NCBI GenBank assembly: GCA_001931905.2
Contig: MSJI02000512.1
Location: 1-19,532 of the forward strand
Reading direction: 5' to 3'
DNA from: Cladosporium sp. IMV 00045
Lineage: Eukaryota > Ascomycota > Dothideomycetes > Cladosporiales > Cladosporiaceae
Length of the DNA: 19,532 bases
Position numbers and translations under genes: made by a program. The notes below the pieces were generated by a model, which saw only the letters and a program-made list of their open reading frames with translations, was not told the origin of the DNA and searched no databases. Every line of letters begins with the position of its first letter. Position 1 is the stretch's first letter. Positions 1-10,308 of the stretch are shown piece after piece.

Positions 1-1179
1 GGCTTTTGTGGGCTCGGACTTCGTCTCTTCCTTATCTTTAGATTCTTCCTGCTTCTGTAGCTGCCATTTTCGGCGTTCAGCATGTTCGCGTGTGAGATCG
101 ATCTTCTTTTCCGCCCACTGTGCCTCCGCTTCCCGTCTGTCAAAAAGGACATCCGACTCAATCCTTTGCACCCTGTCCTGAAGCTTCTTCTGGCCTCGCC
201 CCGCGGGCTTCCCAGCAGATTGACCGTTTTTGCTCTTACCTTTTGATTTTTTGGCTGATCCACCTTCCCCTTCAGGATCCATGTCGAAAAGTCTCGCTTT
301 GGTCCTCATATAAACGGCGAGCAGCTCGTCGGGTTCGAGGTCGCTCTCGACATCGCTGACTTCGATGCCGTCGTCGCTTGGCTGCTCACTGGGCATATTA
401 CTGTCTGTTTGAGGTTTCTTCCATTTGGGAACGTTTGCAGCACCGTTCTTTGAATCGGCGCCGTCATCTACGGGATCAGGTGCTGCAGCCACAGGCTTGG
501 GCTTTTCATAGTCGTAGTCCTTGAGATCCTTGTTGTCACAGTTCCAGGATAACCAATCGAAAGCTTCAGGAAGTCCCCAGGGCTGGCCAGACGCATCTTC
601 GGATGGCGGATTTGACAGGATGTATGCAATGACTTCGTCGACTTTCTCTGCGGGGGTTTCGAGACCATACAGGCAGAGACGAAGCTGCCATACTCTCGAC
701 AACAACTCATCGCCTTTGGGCAAAACACGTTTGCTTGTGTTGGGCAAGTCGGTATTATTTTGTGAGGCAAAATCGACGATCTGCTGTGTCAAATCGTCCG
801 GTAGCCAGTTTCGCACGGACATGTAGTCTGACTGTCCGCGAAACAAGCGTTTATCGGTTTGCATTCGAGTGACATGGCGCGAAGACTCCTTGCGGACTTT
901 GGTGGCGTATTGTTCGACAAATTGCTGGAGCTCGGATGCTTCGAGTTGCGCTTCGAGTTCTTCAGGGCTGAGCTCGTGCAGCTCGCGCTCTGGCTTTGTG
1001 CTCGTTTGCTGTGGTGCATCTTCGTCCTTTGCGGCGGGTGTAGTCGCCTTTGTGTCTGGGGTGTTTACGCCCGAGGGCTCGACGCTGCTGGCATTTTCTG
1101 GTTTTGGTTTGGAGGCGACTGATGTTGTGGCGAAGCCTCGCGCTGGGTTGGCAGCCGGCTTCTTTTTCTTGCCGGCCAT
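1..1179 (-). CDS. DEAH-box RNA helicase, DHX29/YLR419W-like, N-terminal part (runs off left edge)
   Basis: An open frame of exactly 393 codons runs from an ATG at 1179 down to base 1 without a stop, so only the N-terminus is present and no helicase motif is visible. The start is lysine-rich (MAGKKKKPAANPARGFATT), a beginning I associate with fungal DHX29/YLR419W-type helicases. A Glu-rich helical stretch follows (about residues 75-110). Next comes a conserved-looking segment with VRNWLPDDLTQQIVDFA (about 130-147), then a UBA-like end with PWGLPEAFDWLSWN (about 200-213). After an acidic low-complexity linker (about 235-285) there is a charged probable coiled coil with REAEAQWAEKK. In family members RWD and helicase domains come next, here outside the window. 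DHX29-type helicases act on 40S subunits and structured mRNA leaders. The assignment rests on N-terminal similarity only. The gene diverges from GCN1 across 307 bp. Confidence 0.75.
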   Translation of the reverse strand, partial: MAGKKKKPAANPARGFATTSVASKPKPENASSVEPSGVNTPDTKATTPAAKDEDAPQQTSTKPERELHELSPEELEAQLEASELQQFVEQYATKVRKESSRHVTRMQTDKRLFRGQSDYMSVRNWLPDDLTQQIVDFASQNNTDLPNTSKRVLPKGDELLSRVWQLRLCLYGLETPAEKVDEVIAYILSNPPSEDASGQPWGLPEAFDWLSWNCDNKDLKDYDYEKPKPVAAAPDPVDDGADSKNGAANVPKWKKPQTDSNMPSEQPSDDGIEVSDVESDLEPDELLAVYMRTKARLFDMDPEGEGGSAKKSKGKSKNGQSAGKPAGRGQKKLQDRVQRIESDVLFDRREAEAQWAEKKIDLTREHAERRKWQLQKQEESKDKEETKSEPTKA

Positions 1180-1486
1180 TGTGGATTGTGAGAGGTTTTG
1201 TGGAAGACGGTTGGATCAGCGGGTGTTTCCAGTTAAGAAAATCCCCCACTCGTTCAAGTGTTCGAGTGTTCGACTTGCGGCCATCAATCAATTTTCCCAA
1301 GTGACGTCGGTCGGTGACTGCGAGCGTCCACCGCGCGCAAGACTTGCCCGCTTGGGCGCACAGAGATCAGATCGAATGCCACTCTCTCTCCACAGAAGTT
1401 CGAGGCTGGTTGCAACGTTTTACATACCACACTCCAGAGCCACGGTTCTTGAACTTTTCCTGCAGCCATTCTATCTCTAGACGAGA
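1180..1486. promoter_or_regulatory. Divergent promoter between helicase and GCN1
   Basis: This 307-bp spacer separates two divergent start codons and must hold both core promoters and leaders. Visible elements are three adjacent 8-mers of the form GTTCRAGT/GTTCGACT at 1252-1275, and a CRE-like TGACGTC at 1302-1308. The CRE-like site matches 7 of 8 bases of the bZIP palindrome TGACGTCA. A pyrimidine-rich stretch at 1380-1480 precedes the GCN1 start. No clear TATA box is seen. The CRE match is short and could be chance. Confidence 0.6.
1376..1480 (+). other. Upstream ORF in the GCN1 leader (34 codons)
   Basis: The only plus-strand ATG between 1180 and the GCN1 start lies at 1376. It opens a 34-codon frame that ends with TAG at 1478-1480, six bases before the GCN1 ATG at 1487. 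Its start context is weak (C at -3), whereas GCN1 has A at -3 and G at +4, which favours leaky scanning. Whether it is in the mRNA depends on the transcription start, which cannot be seen. An intron acceptor-like CTCTAG at 1475-1480 also leaves open a spliced leader that removes it. Confidence 0.5.
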
Positions 1487-4400
1487 ATGGCGGAGGAGAC
1501 CCCCGTGAACGGCGACACCCAGACGCTGGATCTCGGTGAGCTGCGCAAGGTGCTTTTGTCCAACTCCACCAAGCAGAGGACTTCCGAGCTGCACCAGCTA
1601 CACGACAAGCTCGTAAGCAAAGGTAGGTAAGATTCCCTGTCTATGAGCGAATGCTCTTCTAGATCAGCGTTGACGTGACCTGCAGGTGGCGTAGGCTCTC
1701 AACTTCCTTCCGTTCTTAGCATTCTTTTCGATACATACCCTCTATACGTCGACACGAGATCACGACTGGCCGTCGAGCAATGCTTGAGTTCAATAGCTTC
1801 CTCCACCGAGAACAAAGATGTCACCTCGGCATTTGCGACCTTGATAGAGCAAGAGGCGGCCAAGCCCAGCATAGCACCCGCAAACGCATTTGTGCTCATA
1901 AGATGGAGCTCGCAATTAATACAGGACTCGGCGAAAGACAGGGCTTTGTGGGATGCTTTTGGAAAGAAACTGGTTTCTGCTTTGAACAATGCACTCAGCA
2001 GTCTGCTCGCCTCCGCGCCTAAGGATAGCACCCGCGCGACTGCTGTGAGGGTTAGCAGACGCGCATTCCGTGCCTTATTCAAGAGCCAATTCGGAGACGA
2101 TGCTATCAACGAGTGTGTGACTGCGTTGTCCACCAAAGCAACTTCTCCCACACCGAAGAACGCGCTTACGTTGGGTGTCATTGCTGGCGTGAGTAAGCGT
2201 ATTCCTGATAGGACCGCTACCCTCGAATCACGCAAACAGGACTGCATTGCCTTCTATCTACGGGAATTCCTAGGCTCCAAGGTCCACCTGCCGCAATACT
2301 TGGCCACGAGCCTGAAGGATTTCTTTGGTTCATACTTGACGCTCGAAGATATTCAGAAAGAGATCATTCCATCGTTGGAAAAGTCTTTGTTGCGTGCTCC
2401 GGAGGTTGTCTTGAACGATTTGGTTGCACCACTCTTCGCTGCACTTCCGGCTGAATACGATCTTTCTGAGATCCTAAGCTCAAACCTTCTGAAGCCGCTG
2501 CTCTCGAACATCAAGTCGAGCAATGCCACCACCCGCGGTGGCGCTGTCCATACATTCGCTGTGATCGCTAAGCGATGTACGGATGAGAAGCTTGTTGAGA
2601 AGATCGCGGATGAAATCCTGACTCCATTGAAGGTCAACAAGGTCCCGGCCGCGGACCAGAGAGTCATCCACGCTCAGATGTTGTCAGCCTTGATTGCCGG
2701 CCCACAGGTTTCCGCAAAGATCCCTCCAGGAATGGTGCCGGTCGCCAGCAAGGAGACGAATGAGCTTGCTGCTGCAGCAGAAATGAGCACTATTGTAAAA
2801 TTTACTGTTCACTCTCTGCAGCATGACCAGGCACTGGAAAAGACAGTCATTGATGCATTCGCAAAGGGTGTGGCAGAGAAACGTCTGCCCTTGCGACGCT
2901 CTTGGACGCTCGGACTTGCTAATATCATCTGGTCATTGAGCAATGAAGAGCTCAGCAAAGACGTCACCGCTGCTTTCTTTGATGCTTCTGCCGGAAAACT
3001 TCTCGATGCTTTTAACGAGGTGGTCGCAAACCCTTCTTCAGCTGCCCAGAATGGACAAGTCTCGGTGGCGTGTGCTGCCACAGCCTTGTGCCTGGCGAAA
3101 GCATCTGCGATGCCCAGCCTCAAGAGCAGCTCTGCCATTCAAAAGGCTTCGCTTGCAGGCAAGGCCCTGACACTGGAGCCCAAACCCTCCTTCCTGCTCA
3201 GTGCTCGCGTATACACCAAGATGACTACCGAGGAAGACCTGATATGGCTGGTGAGGGCGTTGTCTGCTACATTCCCCAAGCTTCCTAAAGCAGACAACGC
3301 ATTGAACGTGCGTAACTCATGGGCACACGCCTTCTTATTTGTCTTCTGTGCACCAGGCATGCCACCAAAGGTCAAGTCTCAGGCTGTGGCCGCATTGCAA
3401 GGCCTCTACGTAGCCGACCCCGCGTTCACTTCCCAAGTCATCATTGATGGCGTTTGGCAGTGGTGCGAAGACGTCGAGTCTGAGACGAAAGAGAGCACAG
3501 CTTTCATCGCGAAGACCGGCCGCAATGATCTCTTCAAGGCCGTCCGTGCCATCTGTCTTGACACCGAGACTGCTGCCAAATTGGGCGCCAACATTGATAA
3601 GGATGTCGTTGAATCACAGATGACTAAGCTGCTCGTTCTTTGCAGACCACAGCTGCTTCCGCGCATTTCATGGATTGAGCTCTGCTTGAAGACCGGCACT
3701 GATCCTGGCAGTCTTGCAAGCAAAGCACCGGAATCCTGCCTATCTACTGTTTTGGCTGTCACGGAAAACTCCAAGTGGAGATCGCTTCCCTCTTTCCAGG
3801 CCGCAGCCTTCAGTGCCATGGCTGAGCTCGCTTTCGTGGCACCTGATGTGATGACGCCTCTCATCATCTCACAAATCGGCTTGGACCTTGATTCGTCCCA
3901 GCTTACCGACATTGGACCAACAGAGGCTGCGATCTACAGGACACCCGAAGGCACAGCCTTCATTGATGTTCTCTCGAAGCAGCAAAGTTCCCAGGTCATC
4001 AGCAAGAACTCGAAGGACTACGACACTCTCAAATGGGAAGAGGAGCTCAGAGCATCGCTTGCTCAGAAGAAGGGCCAAGCGAAGAAATTGACACCTGAGG
4101 AGCAGTCCAAGGTCAATGCCCAGCTCGCCAAGGAGTCTGAGATCCGAAGGAACGTCACCGCCGTTGACATCAAGCTTAGACGCGGTATTGGAATCATCCA
4201 TGCTTTGGCTGTCGGTCCACCCACTGCAGCGGAGGCCTGGTTCGGTCCTTCCGTGAAACTCCTCTTCGATGTCATTCAAGCTGGTGCAGGCTTAGTCCTT
4301 GGAAACGCTGCTGCGCTTGGTTACCTCAGCTGCGCCGAACGTACCTCCAACAGACTCGGCCCACTGCGTCCTTTCGTCGGTGTGGCTACGCTTCGTGCAG

Positions 4401-7400
4401 CTGGTGTCACGTTCCTCCCGGAGAACCTGCTTGCTGAGCCTCTCGGAGACCTCGTTACTAGGCTCTTGTACCGCCTGCGTTTCCTCGGTGAGCAGAGGCC
4501 ATTCGACACCGTGACTCTTTCTTACATTTTCTCTTTCATCTTCCTGGTTTTGGAGAACGGCGGCATTGATCGCACGGAAGCGGAAGAGGCTGATGAGCAG
4601 ATCGTGCTTGCCGCTGAGGTTATTTCATACCACGCTGATGCCTGTAGCAACCCTGTTCTCCCACGCGAGAAGTTGCTGAGTGTCCTCATTGACTCCATGC
4701 AAACATACACTCAGCACTTCCGTACCTTCAAGGACTGCTTCACTGACCTCTGCCGAAGCGTCGCGCCAACCATGAACAAATCTGAGACCGACACTGCTGT
4801 AAAGGGTACAATTGTTCCCGATCAGTCAGTGAGAAACGCTGTCCTCCAGGCCATCAGCGCGGAGTTGGACCTTGCCGATAGACAATTCTACGAGGAGATC
4901 TGGCTTGCCCGTTACGACGACGTTATTGAGCACCGGGATATTGCCAACGAGATCTGGGAGGAGAACGAGCTCAAGGTTCTGCCCGAATCAGCTGCGCAAC
5001 TACTGCCATACCTTGAGTCCAAGGACAGCCAGCTCAGAAGATCCGCGGCTCGTGCTGTTGCTGGTGCTATCAAGGAGCAACCCTCGTCTTTCGAAACAAC
5101 CCTCAACAGCCTGCAAGAGACATACTTGGAGCGTGCAAAGCCCAGAAAGCCCGAGCTTGACCGTTACGGTATGCCCATCAAGAAGGACCTCTCTGACCCT
5201 TGGGAGGCAAGGCACGGCATCTCCCTCGCGTTCAAGGAGCTCGCCGCAACTTTCCCCGAGAACAAGCTTGTCCCGTTCGTGCACTTCTTGGTTGAAAGTG
5301 GACCGTTGTGCGATGCCAGCGCTGTTGTCCGCGACAGCATGGTGGAATCCGCCGTCAGTGTTGTTTCAACTCAGGGCAAGGCCCTGGTCGAACCTCTGAT
5401 GAAGCTTTGCGAAAGCACTCTCGAGGGATCCAGCAACTCTCAGTCGCAGGATCTCGTCAACGAGGCAGTCGTTATCATGTATGGTGCCCTCGCTCAGCAT
5501 CTGCCGAAAAGTGATGCTCGTACGCCTAAGGTTGTACAGCGTCTTCTTGCGACGCTCAGCACGCCATCTGAGTCGGTGCAGTATGCTGTGGCTCAATGCT
5601 TGCCGCCTCTCATCCGTGCATGCAGCGACCAGGCGACTGGCTTCTTGCAGCAGATGGTCGATGAGGTCCTGCACTCGAAGAAGTACGCCGCTCAGCGTGG
5701 TGCCGCCTATGGTCTTGGAGGTATTGTCAAAGGCAAGGGCATTGCCGTCCTCCGTGAGGCTCGTGTCTTGTCAACCATGAGGGGCGCTGCTGAAAACAAA
5801 AAGGACGTCAATGAGAGACAGGGCGCTTTTCTCACATATGAGCTCCTCTCTCTGCTTCTGGGACGTGTCTTTGAGCCATATGTCATTCAAATTGTACCTC
5901 AGCTCCTCTCTGGATTTGGCGACGCCAGCGCCGATGTTCGTGCGGCGTGCTTGGATGCAGCGAAGACCTGCTTCTCCTCCTTGAGCTCTTACGGTGTGAA
6001 GCAGATTCTTCCCACCCTTCTGGAGGGTCTTGACGAGCAACAATGGCGAAGCAAAAAGGGTGCTTGCGACTCATTGGGTGCCATGGCCTATCTCGACCCC
6101 GAGCAACTTGCCGTCAGCTTGCCGGAGATCATCCCTCCCCTTACTGACGTTCTCAACGACAGTCACAAGGAGGTCCGTGCTTCTGCAAACAGAAGCTTGC
6201 AAAGATTCGGTGAGGTCATCAGCAATCCTGAAGTGAAGAGCCAAGTCAGCATCTTGCTCAAGGCTCTGAGTGATCCCACAAAATACACGGACGATGCACT
6301 TGACGCTCTCATCAAGGTCAACTTCGTCCACTACCTTGACGCACCTTCGCTTGCCCTTGTGGTTCGCATTCTGGAGCGTGGTCTTGGTGACCGCTCTGGC
6401 ACCAAGAGGAAAGCTTCTCAAATCATTGGCAGTCTTGCTCACCTTACCGAACGCAAGGACCTCGTGGCTCATCTGCCCATCCTTGTTGCCGGTCTGCGCG
6501 TTGCCATCGTCGATCCTGTGCCCGCAACCAGAGCTACGGCTTCCAAGGCATTAGGTTCCACTGTGGAGAAGCTGGGCGAAGATGCCCTACCAGACCTTAT
6601 CCCCGGTCTCATGGCTACCCTCAAGTCCGACACTGGTGCTGGCGACCGTCTCGGTTCCGCACAGGCGTTGTCCGAAGTGCTTGCCGGTCTTGGAACCACT
6701 CGTCTCGAGGAGACTCTGCCTTCTATCCTCCAGAACGTTTCCAGCAACAAGGCTTCTGTTCGCGAGGGCTTTATGTCCTTATTCATCTTCTTGCCGGCCT
6801 GCTTCGGAAACAGCTTTGCCAACTACCTCAACAGGGTCATCCCGCCAATCTTGTCTGGTCTTGCAGACGAGGTCGAAGCCATCCGCGAGACAGCTCTGCG
6901 CGCTGGTCGCCTGCTTGTCAAGAACTTCGCCACTCGCTCCATTGACCTCCTGCTTCCCGAGCTTGAGCGTGGCCTTGAAGACGACAGCTACCGTATCCGT
7001 CTCAGTTCCGTCGAGCTTGTCGGTGACCTTCTGTTCAACCTCACTGGTATCACTGCCAAGGCGGACCAGGAAGACGAGCTGGAAGAGAATGCTAACGAAG
7101 CCGGTGCGTCTCTGCTCGAAGTTTTGGGCGAGGAGAAGCGCAACAAGGTCCTTTCTGCTCTCTACATCTGCCGCAACGACACCTCTGGCCTTGTCAGATC
7201 TGCGGCCATTAATGTGTGGAAGGCCCTCGTTTCCTCTCCACGCACCCTTCGCGAGCTCATTCCAACTCTCACTGGGCTGGTCATTCGCAGGCTCGCGAGC
7301 ACCAACATGGAGCAGAAGGTCATTGCTGGCAACTCCCTCGGCGAGCTTATTCGCAAGGCTGGCGAGGGCGTTCTGTCCACCCTCCTCCCTACCCTCGAGG

Positions 7401-9657
7401 AAGGTCTGCAAACATCGACAGACACGGATGCTAGGCAAGGTATCTGTATTGCGCTCCGCGAGCTCATCTCTGCGGCCGCGCCCGATGCGCTCGAGGACTA
7501 CGAGAAGACTCTCATCTCCGTCGTTCGCACTGCCTTGGTCGACCAAGATGCCGACGTGCGCGAGGCTGCCGCAGAGGCCTTCGATTCGCTTCAGAAGATC
7601 ATGGGCAAGCGTGCTGTTGACCAGGTGCTCCCGCATCTGCTCAGCCTGCTGCGTTCGGAGGAGGAGGCCGATCACGCTCTTTCGGCACTCCTTACCCTGC
7701 TCACCGAGACCACAAGGTCGAACATCATCCTGCCGAACCTTTTGCCCACACTCCTCACGCCGCCGATCACGCCTTTCAACGCACGCGCCCTTGCATCCTT
7801 GTCTGAGGTCGCTGGCTCTGCCATGACCAGGAAGCTGCCAACCATCCTGAACTCACTGATGGATAGTATCACTAACTGCAAGGATGAAGAGCTCAAGGCT
7901 GAGCTCGAGAGCTCATTCGACACCATCCTTGTGTCTGTCGACGAGTACGACGGCTTGAATACTATGATGAGTGTGATGCTGGCTATGGTCAAGAACGATG
8001 ACCACCGCAAACGCGCATCTGCCGATTACCACCTCGCCAAGTTCTTCGGCGCTACGGATATTGACTTCTCTCGGTACTACCCCGACCTTATCCGTGCTTT
8101 CCTCATCTCCTTCGACGACATCGATAAGGATGTCGTCAAGGCTGCGTGGACTGCCCTCAGCGCCCTCACCTCTCAACTCCGAAAGGAAGAGATGGAGTCG
8201 CTTGTCATTACTACCAGGGCGACCCTCAACCAGGTCGGTGTTGCTGGACATGGCTTGCCCGGCTTCTCGCTGCCCAAGGGTATCAACGCTATCCTGCCTA
8301 TCTTCTTGCAGGGTCTCATGAACGGTTCGGCCGAACAAAGGACACAGGCTGCGCTTGCCATGTCAGACCTCATCGACAGGACTGCCCCCGATGCTCTCAA
8401 GCCTTTCGTTACTCAGATCACCGGTCCGCTCATCCGTGTCGTCTCCGAGCGCTCGACCGATCTCAAAGCAGCTATTCTGCTTACGCTCAACAACTTGCTT
8501 GAGAAGATTCCGGCTTTCCTCAAGCCCTTCTTGCCGCAGCTTCAGCGCACCTTCGCCAAGTCGCTGGCTGACCCGTCAAGCGAAGTGTTGCGTAGCAGGG
8601 CAGCCAAGGCTCTGGGTACTTTGATTGTCATGACGCCGCGTATCGATCCTCTTATCGCTGAGCTTGTTACGGGTGCGAAGACTCCCGATGCTGGTGTTCG
8701 CAACGCCATGCTCAAGGCTCTTTACGAGGTTGTCAGCAAGGCTGGATCCAAGATGAGCGACGTCTCTATGAACTCCATTTTGGGTCTTATCGACTCTGAC
8801 CAAGAAGAGCATGACGACTCCATGACCATCACTTACGCGAAGCTACTCGGTGCTCTGATCAAGGTGCTCCCCGCTGACAGCGCCACTGGTCTGATCAAGT
8901 ATGTGAAGTCTACCCTAATCCTTTGACACAGCCAGCTAACATTTCTTACAGGAGCCGCGTGGTCACCAACCACTTCACACACGCATCCGTCCTGGCCCTG
9001 AACGCAGTCCTCGTCGAGTCACCCGAATCGCTCACCGTAGGCACCTTCGCCGAGATCACGCCCTCCATCATTGTCCAGGGAATCACCAACTCGCAACCCT
9101 TCATCGCCGACAATTGTGTCCTCGCTGCAGGCAAATTCCTCCTCACCGAGTCGAGCGACAAGGGCTACGAAGCCACCAAGCCCTTCTTTGACGCTTTCGC
9201 TCAAGTCATTCCGCCCGGCAACGCAGTCGACACACGCCGTCTGTCCCTCGTGGTCCTCCGCACCGTGGCCCGCGAGCACAACGACGTCGTCCGCCCGCAC
9301 CTGCCCACCATCGTCCCGCCCGTCTTCGCCTCCGTGCGCGACATGGTCATCCCCGTCAAGCTTAGCGCGGAAGCGGCTTTCCTGGCCGTCTTCAACGTCG
9401 TCGACGAGGAAGCAGAGGTCTTCGACAAGTATATGGCGAGCCCCAGCGCCGGCGGCGCGCTGGCGCCCGGCCCCAAGAGGAGCATGCAGGAGTATTTCAA
9501 GCGTGTCGCGCTCAGGTTGAGCGGGCAGGCGAGGGAGAGGAAGGAGGCTGAGGGTGGTGCGGGTGGTTTGGGACTCAGTGGTGATGAGAGGGAGGATGAG
9601 AGGGAGGTTTGGAGCGTTGGGCGCATGGATATGGGGGATGCTTTTGCTAATGAGTAG
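1487..9657 (+). CDS. GCN1: Gcn1, translational activator of the eIF2alpha kinase Gcn2 (complete, 3 exons, 2684 aa)
   Basis: Exons are 1487-1622, 1686-8898 and 8952-9657. Introns are 63 bp (GTAGGT...GCAG) and 53 bp (GTATGT...ACAG, branch GCTAAC), and phases match at both junctions. The 2684 aa are close to yeast Gcn1 (2672). Gcn1 is a giant HEAT-repeat protein on stalled or collided ribosomes that, with Gcn20, switches on Gcn2 during amino-acid starvation. HEAT repeats run nearly throughout. A lysine-rich family segment with WEEELRASLAQKKGQAKKLT lies near residues 828-875. The eEF3-like region spans about 1300-1680, with WRSKKGACDSLGAMAYLDP near 1500. The RWD-binding region for Gcn2 falls at about 2050-2390, including LPKGINAILPIFLQGLMNG and an Arg at 2264 near where yeast Arg2259 is expected (alignment not run). 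The start follows a short uORF and has A at -3. The end is Gly- and acid-rich (SGDEREDEREVW). Confidence 0.98.
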
Positions 9658-10308
9658 AAAGGATTTTTTTGTTTTTTGTCTAGAAGGTTGAGGGAGATGT
9701 GGAGTGGAGCATTTTTGTTTTGGAATTGCGCTCAGCGCTTGGGTTTTTGTTTAGATGGAAAAAGCGATTTGCATTTGTTTCACTTGTTGTATTGTTTCCC
9801 TTCGCCTTCCCACGATGCGGTCTCAAAGTCGCGTTGGTGCATAACCAAATTTCTCCGTATAAGTCTATATATGTTCAATACTTGCAAGCAACGATGGTGA
9901 TGCATAAAGTCCATCGCATGAATGCATTTTATACCACTGGCGTGAGAATATGGACAGTCCGACAGGATAGATTTGTTTCTGCCTTTCAATGACCCGACGT
10001 CTTTGGAGGCAAGGTCTGCGTTTAAGCCGCTTCCCTGCAGGACATGCTTTGAGGGATCTTAGGTTGAGGTATATGACATACGCAGCGAGAATAGAGAGGA
10101 AGGGAAAAAAGAGAGAGAAACAAGAGTCAGAATAAGAGTGAAGCGAGAAAATCTACACTTCAATTTCCTCAATTCGTATGATATAATACAGCCAGAAGGA
10201 TCTTTATTATGACCATACCTATGATGAGGCCAATCTAAAACAAAATACAGGTTGCCGCGGACCTTTGTCTTAGCGCAAAATCCCATATAGCCTAGGTCTG
10301 TACAGGCC
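9658..10308. other. Convergent 3' region between GCN1 and the nucleotidyltransferase gene
   Basis: This 651-bp spacer lies between two convergent stop codons and should hold both 3' UTRs. T-rich sequence follows the GCN1 stop (9661-9680) and a purine-rich run lies at 10085-10130. Open frames here are short and have no protein-like composition. I see no RNA gene in it. Confidence 0.7.
10203..10208 (-). terminator. Possible poly(A) signal AATAAA for the nucleotidyltransferase gene
   Basis: TTTATT on the plus strand reads AATAAA on the minus strand, about 100 nt downstream of the stop codon at 10309. Position and sequence suit a polyadenylation signal, but fungal 3' ends are loosely defined and a hexamer can occur by chance. 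Confidence 0.35.

Noticed and set aside
1627..1685. Alternative GCN1 intron 1 donor GTAAGA at 1627
   Set aside because: It would shift the frame relative to exon 2; the donor at 1623 keeps it.
6779..7675. A 298-codon minus-strand frame opposite GCN1
   Set aside because: It is antisense to a highly conserved coding exon and is explained by codon bias.
6582..7826. A 414-codon plus-strand frame overlapping GCN1
   Set aside because: It is a shifted frame of GCN1 kept open by codon bias, with Ser/Arg/Pro-rich composition and no recognisable domain.
8899..8951. Apparent stop and split of GCN1 into two frames at 8926, as if it were broken
   Set aside because: A 53-bp intron (GTATGT, GCTAAC, ACAG) restores one frame across the site, so the gene is intact.
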